Shown here: piece by piece, positions 33,636-42,401 of the stretch
Layout of the letters: every line of letters begins with the position of its first letter
How positions within the stretch are numbered: position 1 is the first letter of the stretch
Assembly: GCA_004762125.1 (NCBI GenBank)
Contig: SIHQ01000024.1
Location: forward strand, 1-64,000
Origin: Oceanospirillales bacterium
Lineage (GTDB): Bacteria; Pseudomonadota; Gammaproteobacteria; Pseudomonadales; Endozoicomonadaceae
Direction of reading: 5' to 3'
DNA: 64,000 nucleotides
Made by a program: the position numbers and the translations under genes
Notes under the pieces: model-generated
The model's input: only the letters and a program-made list of their open reading frames with translations
Told to the model about the DNA's origin: nothing
The model's database searches: none

Positions 33636-35030
33636 TTAAAGGCGACGAACCTTGAACTTGCGACCTTTGATTCGATCTGTTTCCAGTATTGCCAGAGCCT
33701 GACGGGCACTTTCCCGTTTCACAGCTACATAGGCAACAAAATTGAAGATATTGATTTTACCTACCTGATCGCCAGGTATACCGGCTTGACCGGTCAGGGC
33801 TCCAAGAATGTCACCTGGACGGATCTTATCCTTTTTACCGCCATCAATAGCCAGTGTCGCCATTGGTGCTTTTTGCGGAGGCGTTGTGGCCGATTTCAAT
33901 GCGTTATGATCTGCAAAAGGAATATCCTTGATCTGCATGATATCGGCGATTTGTTCCAGCTTGTACTGTTCCTTCGGGGTATACAGGCTGAGACCCAAAC
34001 CTTCCTTGCCAGCACGACCCGTACGGCCAATTCGGTGAATATGAATTTCCGGGTCACGGCTCAGGTCGTAATTGATGACAGCTGTCAGGTCCTCAATGTC
34101 CAGTCCTCGAGCCGCTACGTCGGTGGCGATCAAAATGCTGGCACTCTGATTTGAGAAGCGAATCAGCATCTGGTCACGATCTTTCTGATCCAGGTCGCCG
34201 TGTAAAACCAGAGGCTTATAACCCAGTTCATGGAGATCAGTACCTACATCCTTACAGGTTTGTTTGGTGTTGCAGAAAACCACCGCGGAAGCAGGTTGGT
34301 AATGGTTTAACAGGCGACAAAGAGTTTCAGACTTGTGACTGTTCTCTGACAGATAAAAGAACTGTTGAATATGGTCGTGAGAGTGGACGGACTCAACAGT
34401 GACTTCTTCCGGATTATTCTGGAAACGACTGCTTAACTCTTTTATGCCTTTTGGATAGGTGGCAGAAAAGAGCAGAGTCTGACGGTCTTCAGGAGTATGT
34501 TCAAGGATACCCTCCATCGCCTCCATAAAGCCCATATCCAGCATTCGATCTGCTTCATCCAGTACCACTGTTTTAAGCTGGTCCAGTTGAAGTGTCTCTT
34601 TGCGAAGGTGGTCCTGAATCCGGCCCGGAGTCCCGACGACGATGTGGGCACCGTGTTCCAGTGAGCCAATTTGTGGGCCGATAGGCTGGCCGCCACAGAG
34701 AGTAATGACCTTTATGTTTTGGCGGTATTTGGCCAGATTACGGATTTCATTGGCTACTTGTGTTGCCAGTTCTCTGGTAGGGCAGAGTACCAACCCCTGG
34801 CAACCAAAGAATGGCTGATGGATGTCCATCAGCATGCTGATGGAGAAAGCAGCAGTTTTACCACTGCCGGTTTTTGCTTTGGCGATCAGATCCCTGCCTT
34901 CAAGAGCCAGAGGCAGACTCTGCTCCTGAATCGGAGTCATGCTGTGGTAACCCATTCGTGCAAGGTTAGCTAGCAGTTCGTCAGGCAGAGATAATTGGGA
35001 AAAAGGGGATGTGCTCAAGGCAGGGCTCAA
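33636..35030 (-). CDS. dbpA: DEAD-box RNA helicase, DbpA
   Basis: The protein has 464 residues (E. coli DbpA 457). DEAD-box motifs are in order: AKTGSGKT (about 53-60), PTRELA, VLDEADRM (DEAD), FSATYP, and HRIGRTGRAG. The C-terminal domain (about 385-464) has GGKKDKIRPGDILGALTG and ends GRKFKVRRL, which is the DbpA RNA-binding domain that recognises hairpin 92 of 23S rRNA. DbpA aids assembly of the large ribosomal subunit. It appears to be a single gene. Confidence 0.95.
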   Translation of the reverse strand: MSPALSTSPFSQLSLPDELLANLARMGYHSMTPIQEQSLPLALEGRDLIAKAKTGSGKTAAFSISMLMDIHQPFFGCQGLVLCPTRELATQVANEIRNLAKYRQNIKVITLCGGQPIGPQIGSLEHGAHIVVGTPGRIQDHLRKETLQLDQLKTVVLDEADRMLDMGFMEAMEGILEHTPEDRQTLLFSATYPKGIKELSSRFQNNPEEVTVESVHSHDHIQQFFYLSENSHKSETLCRLLNHYQPASAVVFCNTKQTCKDVGTDLHELGYKPLVLHGDLDQKDRDQMLIRFSNQSASILIATDVAARGLDIEDLTAVINYDLSRDPEIHIHRIGRTGRAGKEGLGLSLYTPKEQYKLEQIADIMQIKDIPFADHNALKSATTPPQKAPMATLAIDGGKKDKIRPGDILGALTGQAGIPGDQVGKINIFNFVAYVAVKRESARQALAILETDRIKGRKFKVRRL

Positions 35031-35158
35031 CTATCAGTTTGAAAAGAAGCTGAGTATATCAGTCGTACTGAAAGACTGCAGTCTGCTTGTCATTGCACAG
35101 CAATCAACAATTCGCGGTTATGACCGAAGAATAAGAAGAGTATTTCAGAGTAACCAGA

Positions 35159-36625
35159 ATGAAACAGCCCGCTATTGATCAGGATGCATCTCCGGTAAAA
35201 AGCCCTATTCTCTGGCTATCAGGCTTGCTGGCTGGTGCTGCACTCTTACTGATGACTTTCTTTTTGCCAGCTCCGGAAGGCATGTCGGTCTTGGCCTGGC
35301 ACTGTGCCGGACTGGCGATGATGATGGCAGTGTTCTGGTCACTTGAGATACTGCCCATTCCTGTAACGGCCTTGATGCCGCTTCTGTTTGCCCCTCTATT
35401 AGGCTTAACCACGCTCAATAAGGCCGCTTCTTCTTATGCCCATCCGGTGATTTATCTGTTCATGGGTGGATTCATGCTTGGGTTGGCCATGGAGAAATGG
35501 AATCTTCACAAACGTCTTGCTCTATGGACCATGTTGAAATCAGGTACAGGGGAGCGTCGTCAGGTGATTGGCTTTATGCTGGCGACCGCTTTTATCAGTA
35601 TGTGGGTCTCCAATACAGCAACAGCCATTATGATGCTGCCCATTGGTATTTCTGTCATTGCCATGATGCAGCAGGAGAAGGGGAGTCATGGGCAGTTTCC
35701 CACCGCGCTGTTGTTGGCTATTGCCTACGGTGCGTCTATAGGTGGTTTTGGCACGTTGATAGGCACACCACCTAATGCCTTGCTGGCGGCTTTTTTAAGT
35801 GAACAGTACGGGATGGATATTGGCTTTGGTCAATGGCTGCTGATCGGTGTACCCGTGATGCTGTTGATGTTACTCGTAACGGGCTGGTGGCTTGGTCGTG
35901 GCGGTTATCAACTTGAATCCGGTGAAAACAGTGCCATCAGGACAACACTTCAACAGTATTTGGCAGATTTGGGGCATTTAAATCGGGCTGAAAAGTGGGT
36001 TGCCTGCCTTTTTGGTCTGACCGCAATGGCATGGATTTTTCGACCCTGGTTGAACGATATTTTTCCTGGCATAGAGTTGACTGATACGACCATTGCTCTG
36101 ATTGGCGGCTGTCTTCTGTTTGTAATTCCTGTTCAGCTTAAAAGCCTGACCTTTTTGCTCAGTGTTAAAGACATTAAACGTTTGCCCTGGGATGTGCTGA
36201 TGCTGTTCGGTGGAGGCCTAAGTTTGGCTGCCATCATTAGAGAGACCGGTTTGGCTGACTGGATAGCGACCAATCTGACTCTTTTGGAAGGTCTTCCTAC
36301 AGTGGCTGCGATCGCCATAGTGGTAGCCGTGGTTATCTTCCTGACCGAGATCACCAGTAATACCGCAACCACTGCAGCTTTTTTACCACCTCTGGGAGCT
36401 CTTGCTGTTTCATTGGGAATGTCGCCGGAAATGTTGGCAATACCCGCGGCTATCGCAGCAAGCTGTGCTTTTATGTTGCCGGTTGCGACACCACCCAATG
36501 CCATTGTCTTTGGAGCCGGAAGGTTGTCCATACGACAGATGGTTCGCAGCGGTCTGATATTGAACCTTGCGGGAATTATGATCATCACACTGCTCTGCTC
36601 GCTGCTGGTTGACATTATTTTCTAG
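35159..36625 (+). CDS. DASS/SLC13-family sodium-coupled anion transporter
   Basis: This 488-residue membrane protein has about 11-12 hydrophobic segments. The two inverted halves each carry the family's SNT motif, VSNTATAIMMLP and TSNTATTAAFLPP. Both lie at helix tips as in VcINDY and bind sodium and carboxylate. The segment GTLIGTPPNALL between them and LPVATPPNAIVF at the end are typical. Substrates are probably dicarboxylates or citrate; specificity cannot be read. It is convergent with the DUF2956 gene and shares its terminator. Confidence 0.9.
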   Translation: MKQPAIDQDASPVKSPILWLSGLLAGAALLLMTFFLPAPEGMSVLAWHCAGLAMMMAVFWSLEILPIPVTALMPLLFAPLLGLTTLNKAASSYAHPVIYLFMGGFMLGLAMEKWNLHKRLALWTMLKSGTGERRQVIGFMLATAFISMWVSNTATAIMMLPIGISVIAMMQQEKGSHGQFPTALLLAIAYGASIGGFGTLIGTPPNALLAAFLSEQYGMDIGFGQWLLIGVPVMLLMLLVTGWWLGRGGYQLESGENSAIRTTLQQYLADLGHLNRAEKWVACLFGLTAMAWIFRPWLNDIFPGIELTDTTIALIGGCLLFVIPVQLKSLTFLLSVKDIKRLPWDVLMLFGGGLSLAAIIRETGLADWIATNLTLLEGLPTVAAIAIVVAVVIFLTEITSNTATTAAFLPPLGALAVSLGMSPEMLAIPAAIAASCAFMLPVATPPNAIVFGAGRLSIRQMVRSGLILNLAGIMIITLLCSLLVDIIF

Positions 36626-36639
36626 CAGAGCTCTCCCAA

Positions 36640-36663
36640 AAGGGCTTTTCTAAAAGAGCCCTT
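36640..36663. terminator. Bidirectional hairpin between convergent genes
   Basis: AAGGGCT and AGCCCTT form a 7-bp stem around TTTCTAAAAG. It lies between stops at 36625 and 36664. Confidence 0.6.
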
Positions 36664-37002
36664 CTAAACAGTACCAGCCGTTAGAAGGTAAGCTGCAAAA
36701 CCACACCAACTGATTACCAGAAGCCCCCAGGGTAGCCAGTGCTGACGATAGTGTATTTTCTCTTCCACCAAGATTTCTGGTTCTACTTTATTATTAATAG
36801 TGCGTTTCACTTTTTTCAGTGATTTATCCAGCTCTCTGGTTTTCTCTTTCTGCTGCTTTTTGTACTCTTCAATGCCTTTCTGAACACCTTTGGCGATCAA
36901 TTTGGATTGCTCTTTAGTCTGTCCTGGCCGCTGGGTCGCTTTCACTATTTTCAGAGCGTCTTCCTGCGCCTTGGGTGAGCTGTTATTACTACCTTTAGCC
37001 AT
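36664..37002 (-). CDS. DUF2956 family protein with C-terminal membrane helix
   Basis: From the ATG at 37002 the protein has 112 residues; a start at 37020 adds six. The family hallmark is KATQRPGQTKEQSKLIAKGVQKGIEEYKKQ in pieces. A long Lys/Glu helix precedes one C-terminal hydrophobic helix (about 90-110). It looks like a tail-anchored protein whose helix faces the cytoplasm. Function is not known. It follows rlmA in the same direction, with a 13-bp tandem repeat between them. Confidence 0.8.
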   Translation of the reverse strand: MAKGSNNSSPKAQEDALKIVKATQRPGQTKEQSKLIAKGVQKGIEEYKKQQKEKTRELDKSLKKVKRTINNKVEPEILVEEKIHYRQHWLPWGLLVISWCGFAAYLLTAGTV

Positions 37003-37020
37003 GAGTATTCGACTTACCAT

Positions 37021-37059
37021 AGTTGGAAAAATTAGTTGGAAAAATTAGTTGGAAAAATT
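37021..37059. repeat. Three tandem copies of a 13-bp repeat
   Basis: AGTTGGAAAAATT occurs three times in a row, ending on the stop codon of rlmA and reaching the possible upstream start of the next gene. Such arrays can change length by slippage and alter spacing or the 3' end of rlmA. Confidence 0.9.
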
Positions 37060-37897
37060 ACTCGGATATTTTCTTAACAACATACAATTTCATATCAAAA
37101 CTGCAGTTCAAATTATCTAATCGTTCTAGTGCTTTTTTCTGCTCTGGTTTTACGTGCCAGTAGTGTGGCGTCATAGCGAGTAGATCCATAATCTGTTCAC
37201 TACTGTCCAGAATCATGTTGCCATGAATGTTTCTGGTTTCAATCAGGTTGAATGCTGTAGGAATGTCGTTTAGTAGTTTATCCACCGGGTAAGGGTGAAC
37301 TTCCTCATAGATTGCCTGACGTAGTGACAGTAAATGTTCAGCCGCAGGCGCCAGAACAAAAACAATACCACCTGTTTTTAGAGTGCGTTGAAATTCTTGC
37401 CAGTCACAGCGGGAAAAAATACTGATGACAGCGTCCAATTGATTATCCATCAGGGGTATGTCATTAACACTGGCAACCAGCCATTCAATATCCCTGCTTC
37501 GTTTACTGCTGGCTATTACGGCGGGCTTGGAAATATCCAGACCTGCTATGGAAGCTTCAGGTAGAGATTTTTTAATAAGGTCAGTGTAATAACCTTCGCC
37601 AGAACCTGCGTCCAGAATCAAAGGAACCGTGGTATCAATAGAAGACTTGAAACTATCGATTAAACCTTCTGCCACAGGCCTATAGAAATTGGCATCAAGA
37701 AACCGAGTTCTGGCCTGCACCATTGTTTTGTCATCGCCGGGATTTTTGCTCTTCTTTTTATGGCCAGGAAGCAGATTCAGATAACCTTGTTTGGCACGGT
37801 CAAACTGATGATTGTTTTCACAGCTGACACCCTTGGCAGGTGGTGCAGATTGAAGAAGTTGAGATTGGCAGACAGGGCAGCGAAACGTCAGGCTCAT
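37058..37897 (-). CDS. rlmA: 23S rRNA (guanine-N1) methyltransferase, RlmA family
   Basis: The protein has 279 residues from the ATG at 37897. The N-terminal zinc ribbon is RCPVCQSQL ... CENNHQFDRAKQGYLNLL, a signature of RlmA. The SAM-binding motif is ILDAGSGEGYYT, and SIFSRCDW corresponds to motif IV. RlmA methylates G745 in E. coli 23S rRNA (G748 in Gram-positive RlmAII). The C-terminal FDMKLYVVKK is a normal end. The upstream ATG at 37915 lacks a better ribosome site. Confidence 0.87.
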   Translation of the reverse strand: MSLTFRCPVCQSQLLQSAPPAKGVSCENNHQFDRAKQGYLNLLPGHKKKSKNPGDDKTMVQARTRFLDANFYRPVAEGLIDSFKSSIDTTVPLILDAGSGEGYYTDLIKKSLPEASIAGLDISKPAVIASSKRSRDIEWLVASVNDIPLMDNQLDAVISIFSRCDWQEFQRTLKTGGIVFVLAPAAEHLLSLRQAIYEEVHPYPVDKLLNDIPTAFNLIETRNIHGNMILDSSEQIMDLLAMTPHYWHVKPEQKKALERLDNLNCSFDMKLYVVKKISE

Positions 37898-37964
37898 TAT
37901 GAACGGGCCGGTCAATAATAGTGGCCGACCAGTTTACTGAAACCTCTGGAAATTGAACAGGGCT

Positions 37965-38225
37965 CTATTTCATCAGTGGATGGTCGGTGGGCAAGCGGCG
38001 GGAAATCCAGAGTGCTAGCTTGTGGCGCATATTAGGTTCGCTTTCATCGCCTTTAACCAGAGGTTGAATCAGGTTGTCATGAACCAGTAGGCGGTAGAGA
38101 TACTCAACCTTTAATTTGGCTGAATCAGAAGGCTCAAATTTTGCGGCCTGGCGTTTTTCCGCATAAACGGCTCCGATTCGAAGTGCTTCCCTGACCAGCT
38201 CTGTTTCATTCTTGAGTTTTTTCAT
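37965..38225 (-). CDS. DUF5062 family protein
   Basis: The start is the ATG at 38225, giving 86 residues. The small soluble protein reads MKKLKNETELVREALRIG and ends LALWISRRLPTDHPLMK. I believe it belongs to DUF5062, a short family of marine gammaproteobacteria. Its role is unknown. It is followed by rlmA in the same direction, after 67 bp. Confidence 0.65.
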   Translation of the reverse strand: MKKLKNETELVREALRIGAVYAEKRQAAKFEPSDSAKLKVEYLYRLLVHDNLIQPLVKGDESEPNMRHKLALWISRRLPTDHPLMK

Positions 38226-38347
38226 CGAATCTGTCCAATAAGCGATTGTTATCAAAACAGTAAATCATAGCTCACTGGTTTGAAACCTTCTGTTATGTTT
38301 GAAACGCATTTCTGCGGAAAAACTGCGAATAAATAGTCTCAAAACTT

Positions 38348-39856
38348 TTAGCGTCTATGGATTTTCCTTATAGTCTGATGAATTGTCTCAACGCCATCGA
38401 CAATCTGCTGGTGGCTGCTATTAGCAAAACCAAGAACCAAACCCTGCATCTTTTCATTCCCTTGAAAATAGCTACTCAACCTACTGTGTAGTACGCCTTG
38501 TACGAACAATTCTTTAGAAACCTCTGATTCGGACAGTTCAGGAATGAACTCAAGAGCAAGATGCATACCGGCTCCCCGTGCATGAACCGTGCACCAGGGT
38601 TCAAGTTGTTTGCAGGTGGTCAGTAAACAATCGAGTTTGTCAGCATAAAGCAGTCTCATTTTTCTTAAATGTCGACTGAAATGTCCCTGTTTCATGAACT
38701 CGGCCGTTACAGCCTGACTGTGTGCTGAAATCAGTCCACTTTGCTCCTGTCTTGCCTTGGTAAATATCGATACTAATGGTTCTGGCAGAACTAGATAACC
38801 CAGCCTGAGCGAAGGAAATAACACTTTGCTGAAAGAGCCCATGTAGATGACTTGCTCAGTCGTTGCCAAGCTATGAAGGGATGCTATGGGTCGGTTCTGG
38901 TAGTGATATTCACTGTCATAGTCGTCTTCTACCAACCAGCAGTTATTCTTTGTTGCCCAGTTAAGTAACCCTAGACGTCTTTCCAGCGGCATCATGGCTC
39001 CTAGTGGATATTGATGTGCAGGAGTGACATAGAGCAGCTTTGGCTGACTGTTCAAAGAATCGAGGAAGTCCAGTTGAAGTCCCTGATGATCCACAGGACA
39101 GAGCTCTACATTGGCCCCGGTAGAAATGAGAGCTCGTCGAGTACCGATATAACCAGGCTCTTCCATAGCGGCGGTATCTTGAGGGTTGAGCAGTAGACGT
39201 GAACAAATGTCCAGAGCTTGCTGAGCGCCACAGGTGATTAGAATCTGGTTGGAATGACAATTCACAGCCCTGCTGGTTCGAACATAGTCAGCAATACTTT
39301 CTCTCAGAGGTGTATAACCTTGCGGGTTATCGTATCCCATCAGTCCGGGTAAACCAGCGGGACTTATTTGGGATGAGATACGATTCCAGATTTTATGAGG
39401 AAAGGCTTTAAGGTCTGGCACGCCAACAGCAAAAGTCTGGTTACCCTGATCACTTCTTAAAGAGACGTTTTCTAGTGTATTTGCATAGTTTGAAAGAGCT
39501 ATGGATGGAGCAATGGCTGTTATTGGTTTTCCATTTACAGGCTTGGCTGAGCTCCAATGCTCTGGCAATTTTGAGGCCACATAAGTTCCTGCTCCTGTTT
39601 GGGTTTCCAGATAACCTTCTGCGATCAACTGATCAAAAGCATTGAGTACCGTATTTCGAGAAATTGACAGTTGTCGTGCAAGAATTCTGGTGGAAGGTAA
39701 TCTGGTTCCGGATTTCAGCTGCCCTGACAATACTGCTTTACGGAGCTCACGATAGAGAACTCTGAATTTCGGTTCATGGCTCTTCCCATCGATGGTGATT
39801 CCGGGAAGTTCTGAAAGTACTAAACGGGTTTGTTCACTCACAACGGGTTTGTTCAC
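38348..39856 (-). CDS. MocR/PdxR-family regulator (GntR HTH plus aminotransferase-like domain)
   Basis: This 502-residue protein starts at a GTG. The GntR-type winged helix covers about 30-95 (LPSTRILARQLSISRNTVLN). An aminotransferase-like PLP domain (about 130-490) includes the PLP lysine in GSFSKVLFPSLRLGY and VEDDYDSEYHY. Such proteins sense PLP or amino acids. It is divergent from a PNPOx-fold gene, with direct-repeat operators in between. A 19-bp exact tandem duplication (39823-39860) overlaps its first codons and creates several possible GTG starts. Confidence 0.93.
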   Translation of the reverse strand: MNKPVVSEQTRLVLSELPGITIDGKSHEPKFRVLYRELRKAVLSGQLKSGTRLPSTRILARQLSISRNTVLNAFDQLIAEGYLETQTGAGTYVASKLPEHWSSAKPVNGKPITAIAPSIALSNYANTLENVSLRSDQGNQTFAVGVPDLKAFPHKIWNRISSQISPAGLPGLMGYDNPQGYTPLRESIADYVRTSRAVNCHSNQILITCGAQQALDICSRLLLNPQDTAAMEEPGYIGTRRALISTGANVELCPVDHQGLQLDFLDSLNSQPKLLYVTPAHQYPLGAMMPLERRLGLLNWATKNNCWLVEDDYDSEYHYQNRPIASLHSLATTEQVIYMGSFSKVLFPSLRLGYLVLPEPLVSIFTKARQEQSGLISAHSQAVTAEFMKQGHFSRHLRKMRLLYADKLDCLLTTCKQLEPWCTVHARGAGMHLALEFIPELSESEVSKELFVQGVLHSRLSSYFQGNEKMQGLVLGFANSSHQQIVDGVETIHQTIRKIHRR

Positions 39857-39860
39857 TCAC
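39823..39860. repeat. 19-bp exact tandem duplication over the regulator start
   Basis: AACGGGTTTGTTCACTCAC occurs twice, end to end. The unit is not a multiple of three, so gain or loss of a copy would move the start of the MocR-family gene between frames. Confidence 0.9.
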
Positions 39861-39896
39861 ATTGAAGGCCTGCTTTTTTTAACAGAAGTATGACGT

Positions 39897-39932
39897 AATT
39901 GGTCCCATTAAAAAATTCAAATTGGTTCTATT
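39897..39932. promoter_or_regulatory. MocR-type operator: two direct repeats AATTGGTYCYATT
   Basis: AATTGGTCCCATT (39897-39909) and AATTGGTTCTATT (39920-39932) are repeated with a 23-bp period, as MocR/PdxR proteins bind. The second copy also opens an inverted repeat GGTTCT/AGAACC (39924-39941). It lies between the two divergent genes. Confidence 0.7.
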
Positions 39933-39995
39933 GAAAGAACCGATGTCTTTGTATTCTTTACTCGGAATTTGTGTTCGAAGAGAGGTAGAGACATC

Positions 39996-40643
39996 ATGGA
40001 ACCTATAAAAGAAACGCCAAAAACAAAAGTGAAACGCGGCCCAAAACGAGCGGTATTTGATAGAAAGGTTCTCTATCAAATTCTGGATGAAGTCCGTATT
40101 TCCCATGTTGGTTTCGCCGTTGATGACCAGAACTTTGTCATCCCTATGCTGAGCTGGAGACAGGGGAATCAACTCTATATTCATGGCAGCAGAGGCAGCC
40201 GAATGATCAAGGCACTAACGGAAGGTGCCAATTGCTGTGTTACAGCCACTATCGTTGATGGCATGGTGTTGTCTAAGTCAGCGTTTCATCACAGTACTAA
40301 CTATCGTTCGGCTGTCGTGTTTGGCCAGTTTCGACTGGTGGATGACCCCACTGAAGTTAACGATACGCTTAAAGCTTTTCTCGATGGTATTGCACCAGGC
40401 CGCTGGGAAGAAGTGCGTGCTCCCACCGAAAAAGAATTGAAAGCGACGTCAATACTGGCCATTGAGCTGGAAGAAGCGTCAGTAAAAGTAAGGTCGGGCC
40501 CTGCTAATGAAGATGCTGAAGATTTTGACCTGCCTGTGTGGACAGGTGAAATGAAGCTAAAGCAATCTATGATTGGGATGGTGGCGGATGATAATAATCA
40601 GCCAGCAGTAAAAACTCCGAATTACAGCAGAGCATGGAATTGA
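39996..40643 (+). CDS. Pyridoxamine 5'-phosphate oxidase-fold flavin protein
   Basis: From the ATG at 39996 the protein has 215 residues, with AGAGG 10 nt upstream. The PNPOx-like split barrel is visible: VGFAVDDQNFVIPMLSWRQG, YIHGSRGSRMIKAL, AVVFGQFRLVDD, and LAIELEEASVKVRSGP. A charged N-terminal tail (KTKVKRGPKR) precedes it. Members bind FMN; this branch is of unknown reaction. Its divergence from the MocR regulator and the shared operators suggest it is a regulated target, perhaps in pyridoxal or heme-linked chemistry. Confidence 0.85.
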   Translation: MEPIKETPKTKVKRGPKRAVFDRKVLYQILDEVRISHVGFAVDDQNFVIPMLSWRQGNQLYIHGSRGSRMIKALTEGANCCVTATIVDGMVLSKSAFHHSTNYRSAVVFGQFRLVDDPTEVNDTLKAFLDGIAPGRWEEVRAPTEKELKATSILAIELEEASVKVRSGPANEDAEDFDLPVWTGEMKLKQSMIGMVADDNNQPAVKTPNYSRAWN

Positions 40644-40660
40644 ACCGGCTGCACCGGTTC
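40642..40660 (+). terminator. Hairpin at the end of the PNPOx-fold gene
   Basis: GAACCGG and CCGGTTC form a 7-bp stem with a 5-nt loop overlapping the stop codon. No strong T run follows. Confidence 0.45.
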
Positions 40661-40699
40661 ATTTCGAGTTATTGATGACGTTTGTTGAATTAGTGAAAT

Positions 40700-41125
40700 T
40701 TAGTATTTCAGATTCAAGCGATCAAACAGAAAGCTCAGGCACCACAGTGGACCGACCAGCAGAAACTTCACATCATCAAAAAAGGATGGTTTTTTGCCCT
40801 CGATGGAATGCCCTATAAACTGGAAAATCCAGGCGACAACAAATATCCCGGCACTGATCATTAGCAGTGATGAGCCTATCACTTCAGCAATAGCAATCAT
40901 CAGGGCATAAACGACCAGCATGATGGCAGAGAGCGGCAGGGACAGGCTGAGATAAAAGATCATGGTAATGACCATTACGGCATACACTAGCCATGGGCTT
41001 ACCGCCCAGAGCATACCAATAATGCTGAACATTATGGCAGGCACGCAGATCCAGTGAATTAACTTGTTGGTGGGGTTCTGGTGGCTTTCTCCATAAGCTT
41101 TGAACCATTCGTTGATGGTTTTCAT
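40700..41125 (-). CDS. DUF962 (Mpo1-like) membrane protein
   Basis: This 141-residue protein has four or five hydrophobic segments. Typical family parts are MKTINEWFKAYGESHQNP, NKLIHWICVPAI, WIFQFIGHSIEGKKPSFF and VKFLLVGPLWCL. Yeast Mpo1 is a dioxygenase that shortens 2-hydroxy fatty acids using conserved His residues, and the matching His are present here. Bacterial members are little studied. It stands alone. Confidence 0.85.
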   Translation of the reverse strand: MKTINEWFKAYGESHQNPTNKLIHWICVPAIMFSIIGMLWAVSPWLVYAVMVITMIFYLSLSLPLSAIMLVVYALMIAIAEVIGSSLLMISAGIFVVAWIFQFIGHSIEGKKPSFFDDVKFLLVGPLWCLSFLFDRLNLKY

Positions 41126-41232
41126 AAAGTTCTCTTCTTATTTTTATTTCGGTCAGGTGTTTAAACACTGTATCAATGAGATTCACATAATGGAACTAAG
41201 GTTCTATATTCGGATGTATGAAATCGAATGTC

Positions 41233-41275
41233 TAAAGAGTCATTCGCTCACCTGCGGCGGGCAAATGACTCTTTA
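41233..41275 (-). terminator. Stem-loop downstream of a solute-binding protein gene
   Basis: TAAAGAGTCATT and AATGACTCTTTA form a perfect 12-bp stem with a 19-nt loop. Confidence 0.65.
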
Positions 41276-41299
41276 ATCTATTCTGTGGATGGAGTTCTG

Positions 41300-42043
41300 T
41301 TAGAGGTAATTATTAACTAGAGTGTCGAACGTACCATCCTGTTTCATTGCGTCGAGAGCGGACTGCAACCGGCTGATTGTAGAATCAGAGGTATTCAGGT
41401 TAAGTGCCAGATAGAGGTCAACACTTTTGAATGTAAAAATGGCGGCTGGCAGCTCTACTCCAGCGGTCTCTGCAACATAGGGTGCTGCGAAACGACTTGC
41501 AGCCCAGAGATCAATTCGACCGGCTGCCAATTTCTCAGCATTATGTTTATCCAATGCTGTCTCGATAATATTAATGCCTCTGGATTTCAGGTACTCAGCA
41601 GTAGCGTCTCCTTTATAGCCACCTACCTTGTACTTTTTTAAGTCCTCCAGGGAAGATATCTTGATTGAACTATTGGCTTTTTTAAATACAACCCAGTCAT
41701 TCTCTACTAAGGGACCGACCCACTTAAACAACGACTTGCGCTCCTCTGTGTAAGTGGTAGAGAACAGTCCATAGTTGCTTTTCTTTTGAGTCATTTTATA
41801 AATGCGGTTCCAGGGAGAGCGCAATGTCATGGAGTAATTAATATTAGTCCTTGCCATCATTTCCCGAAGAATATCCGTGGATACACCGTCAATACCACTC
41901 TCTCTGGCAAAGTTCTTATCATCGATGCTCATATTGAATGGGGGGTAATTTTCGGTCAGGAGGGTCAGTTTATCAGCAGCCTGGCTGAGCGAAGTGAAGG
42001 CCAATGCAATAGCAAAGGCTCCGAGTATGGTAAGTGACTTCAT
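41300..42043 (-). CDS. Periplasmic solute-binding protein (family 3), paralogue 1
   Basis: The protein has 247 residues from the ATG at 42043, with GGA 8 nt upstream. A Sec signal (about 1-22, SLSQAA) precedes a family-3 amino-acid-type binding domain: LTENYPPFNM, MTLRSPWNRIY, GGYKGDATAEYL, and ALDAMKQDGTFDTLVNNYL at the end. No transporter genes are adjacent, so it may serve a distant permease or act as a sensor. Its neighbour at 42402 is about 80 percent identical by eye over most of the length, including the leader region. Confidence 0.87.
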   Translation of the reverse strand: MKSLTILGAFAIALAFTSLSQAADKLTLLTENYPPFNMSIDDKNFARESGIDGVSTDILREMMARTNINYSMTLRSPWNRIYKMTQKKSNYGLFSTTYTEERKSLFKWVGPLVENDWVVFKKANSSIKISSLEDLKKYKVGGYKGDATAEYLKSRGINIIETALDKHNAEKLAAGRIDLWAASRFAAPYVAETAGVELPAAIFTFKSVDLYLALNLNTSDSTISRLQSALDAMKQDGTFDTLVNNYL

Positions 42044-42346
42044 ATACAACATCCATTTTTGTTTTTTTTTATAGTTTTTATAGCTTTTATCTTTTTGAAA
42101 GCAGTCAGGTACTTTCTGGCGTTATCTTATGTCAAAAGATGAAAAATGTTGAGGGGTTTTCATAGCAGTATGGTTATGTATAGTCGTCGCAAGCCTTATA
42201 TTGTGATGTGAGTCAGTGAAAGGTCTTATAAAGTATAAAAGGACTGCTAGATGTCATCTGATAAAGAGTCCGATGACGCCTGCTTTTTGACCGCCCCCTG
42301 TTTTTAATGAAAATCAGAAGAGGCGGTAATGATGCGAACACAGAAA

Positions 42347-42396
42347 CAATACGATAAGTAAAATAGAATAAGTACCCTGTTATGCTTATCGTATTG
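42347..42396 (-). terminator. Stem-loop downstream of a solute-binding protein gene
   Basis: CAATACGATAAG and CTTATCGTATTG form a perfect 12-bp stem with a 26-nt loop, just beyond the stop at 42402. Confidence 0.5.
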
Positions 42397-42401
42397 ATTG
42401 A

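Noticed and set aside
36664..37020. CRISPR-like array at the 13-bp repeat near 37.02 kb
   Set aside because: The repeats are directly adjacent without spacers and there are no cas genes, so it is a simple tandem repeat.
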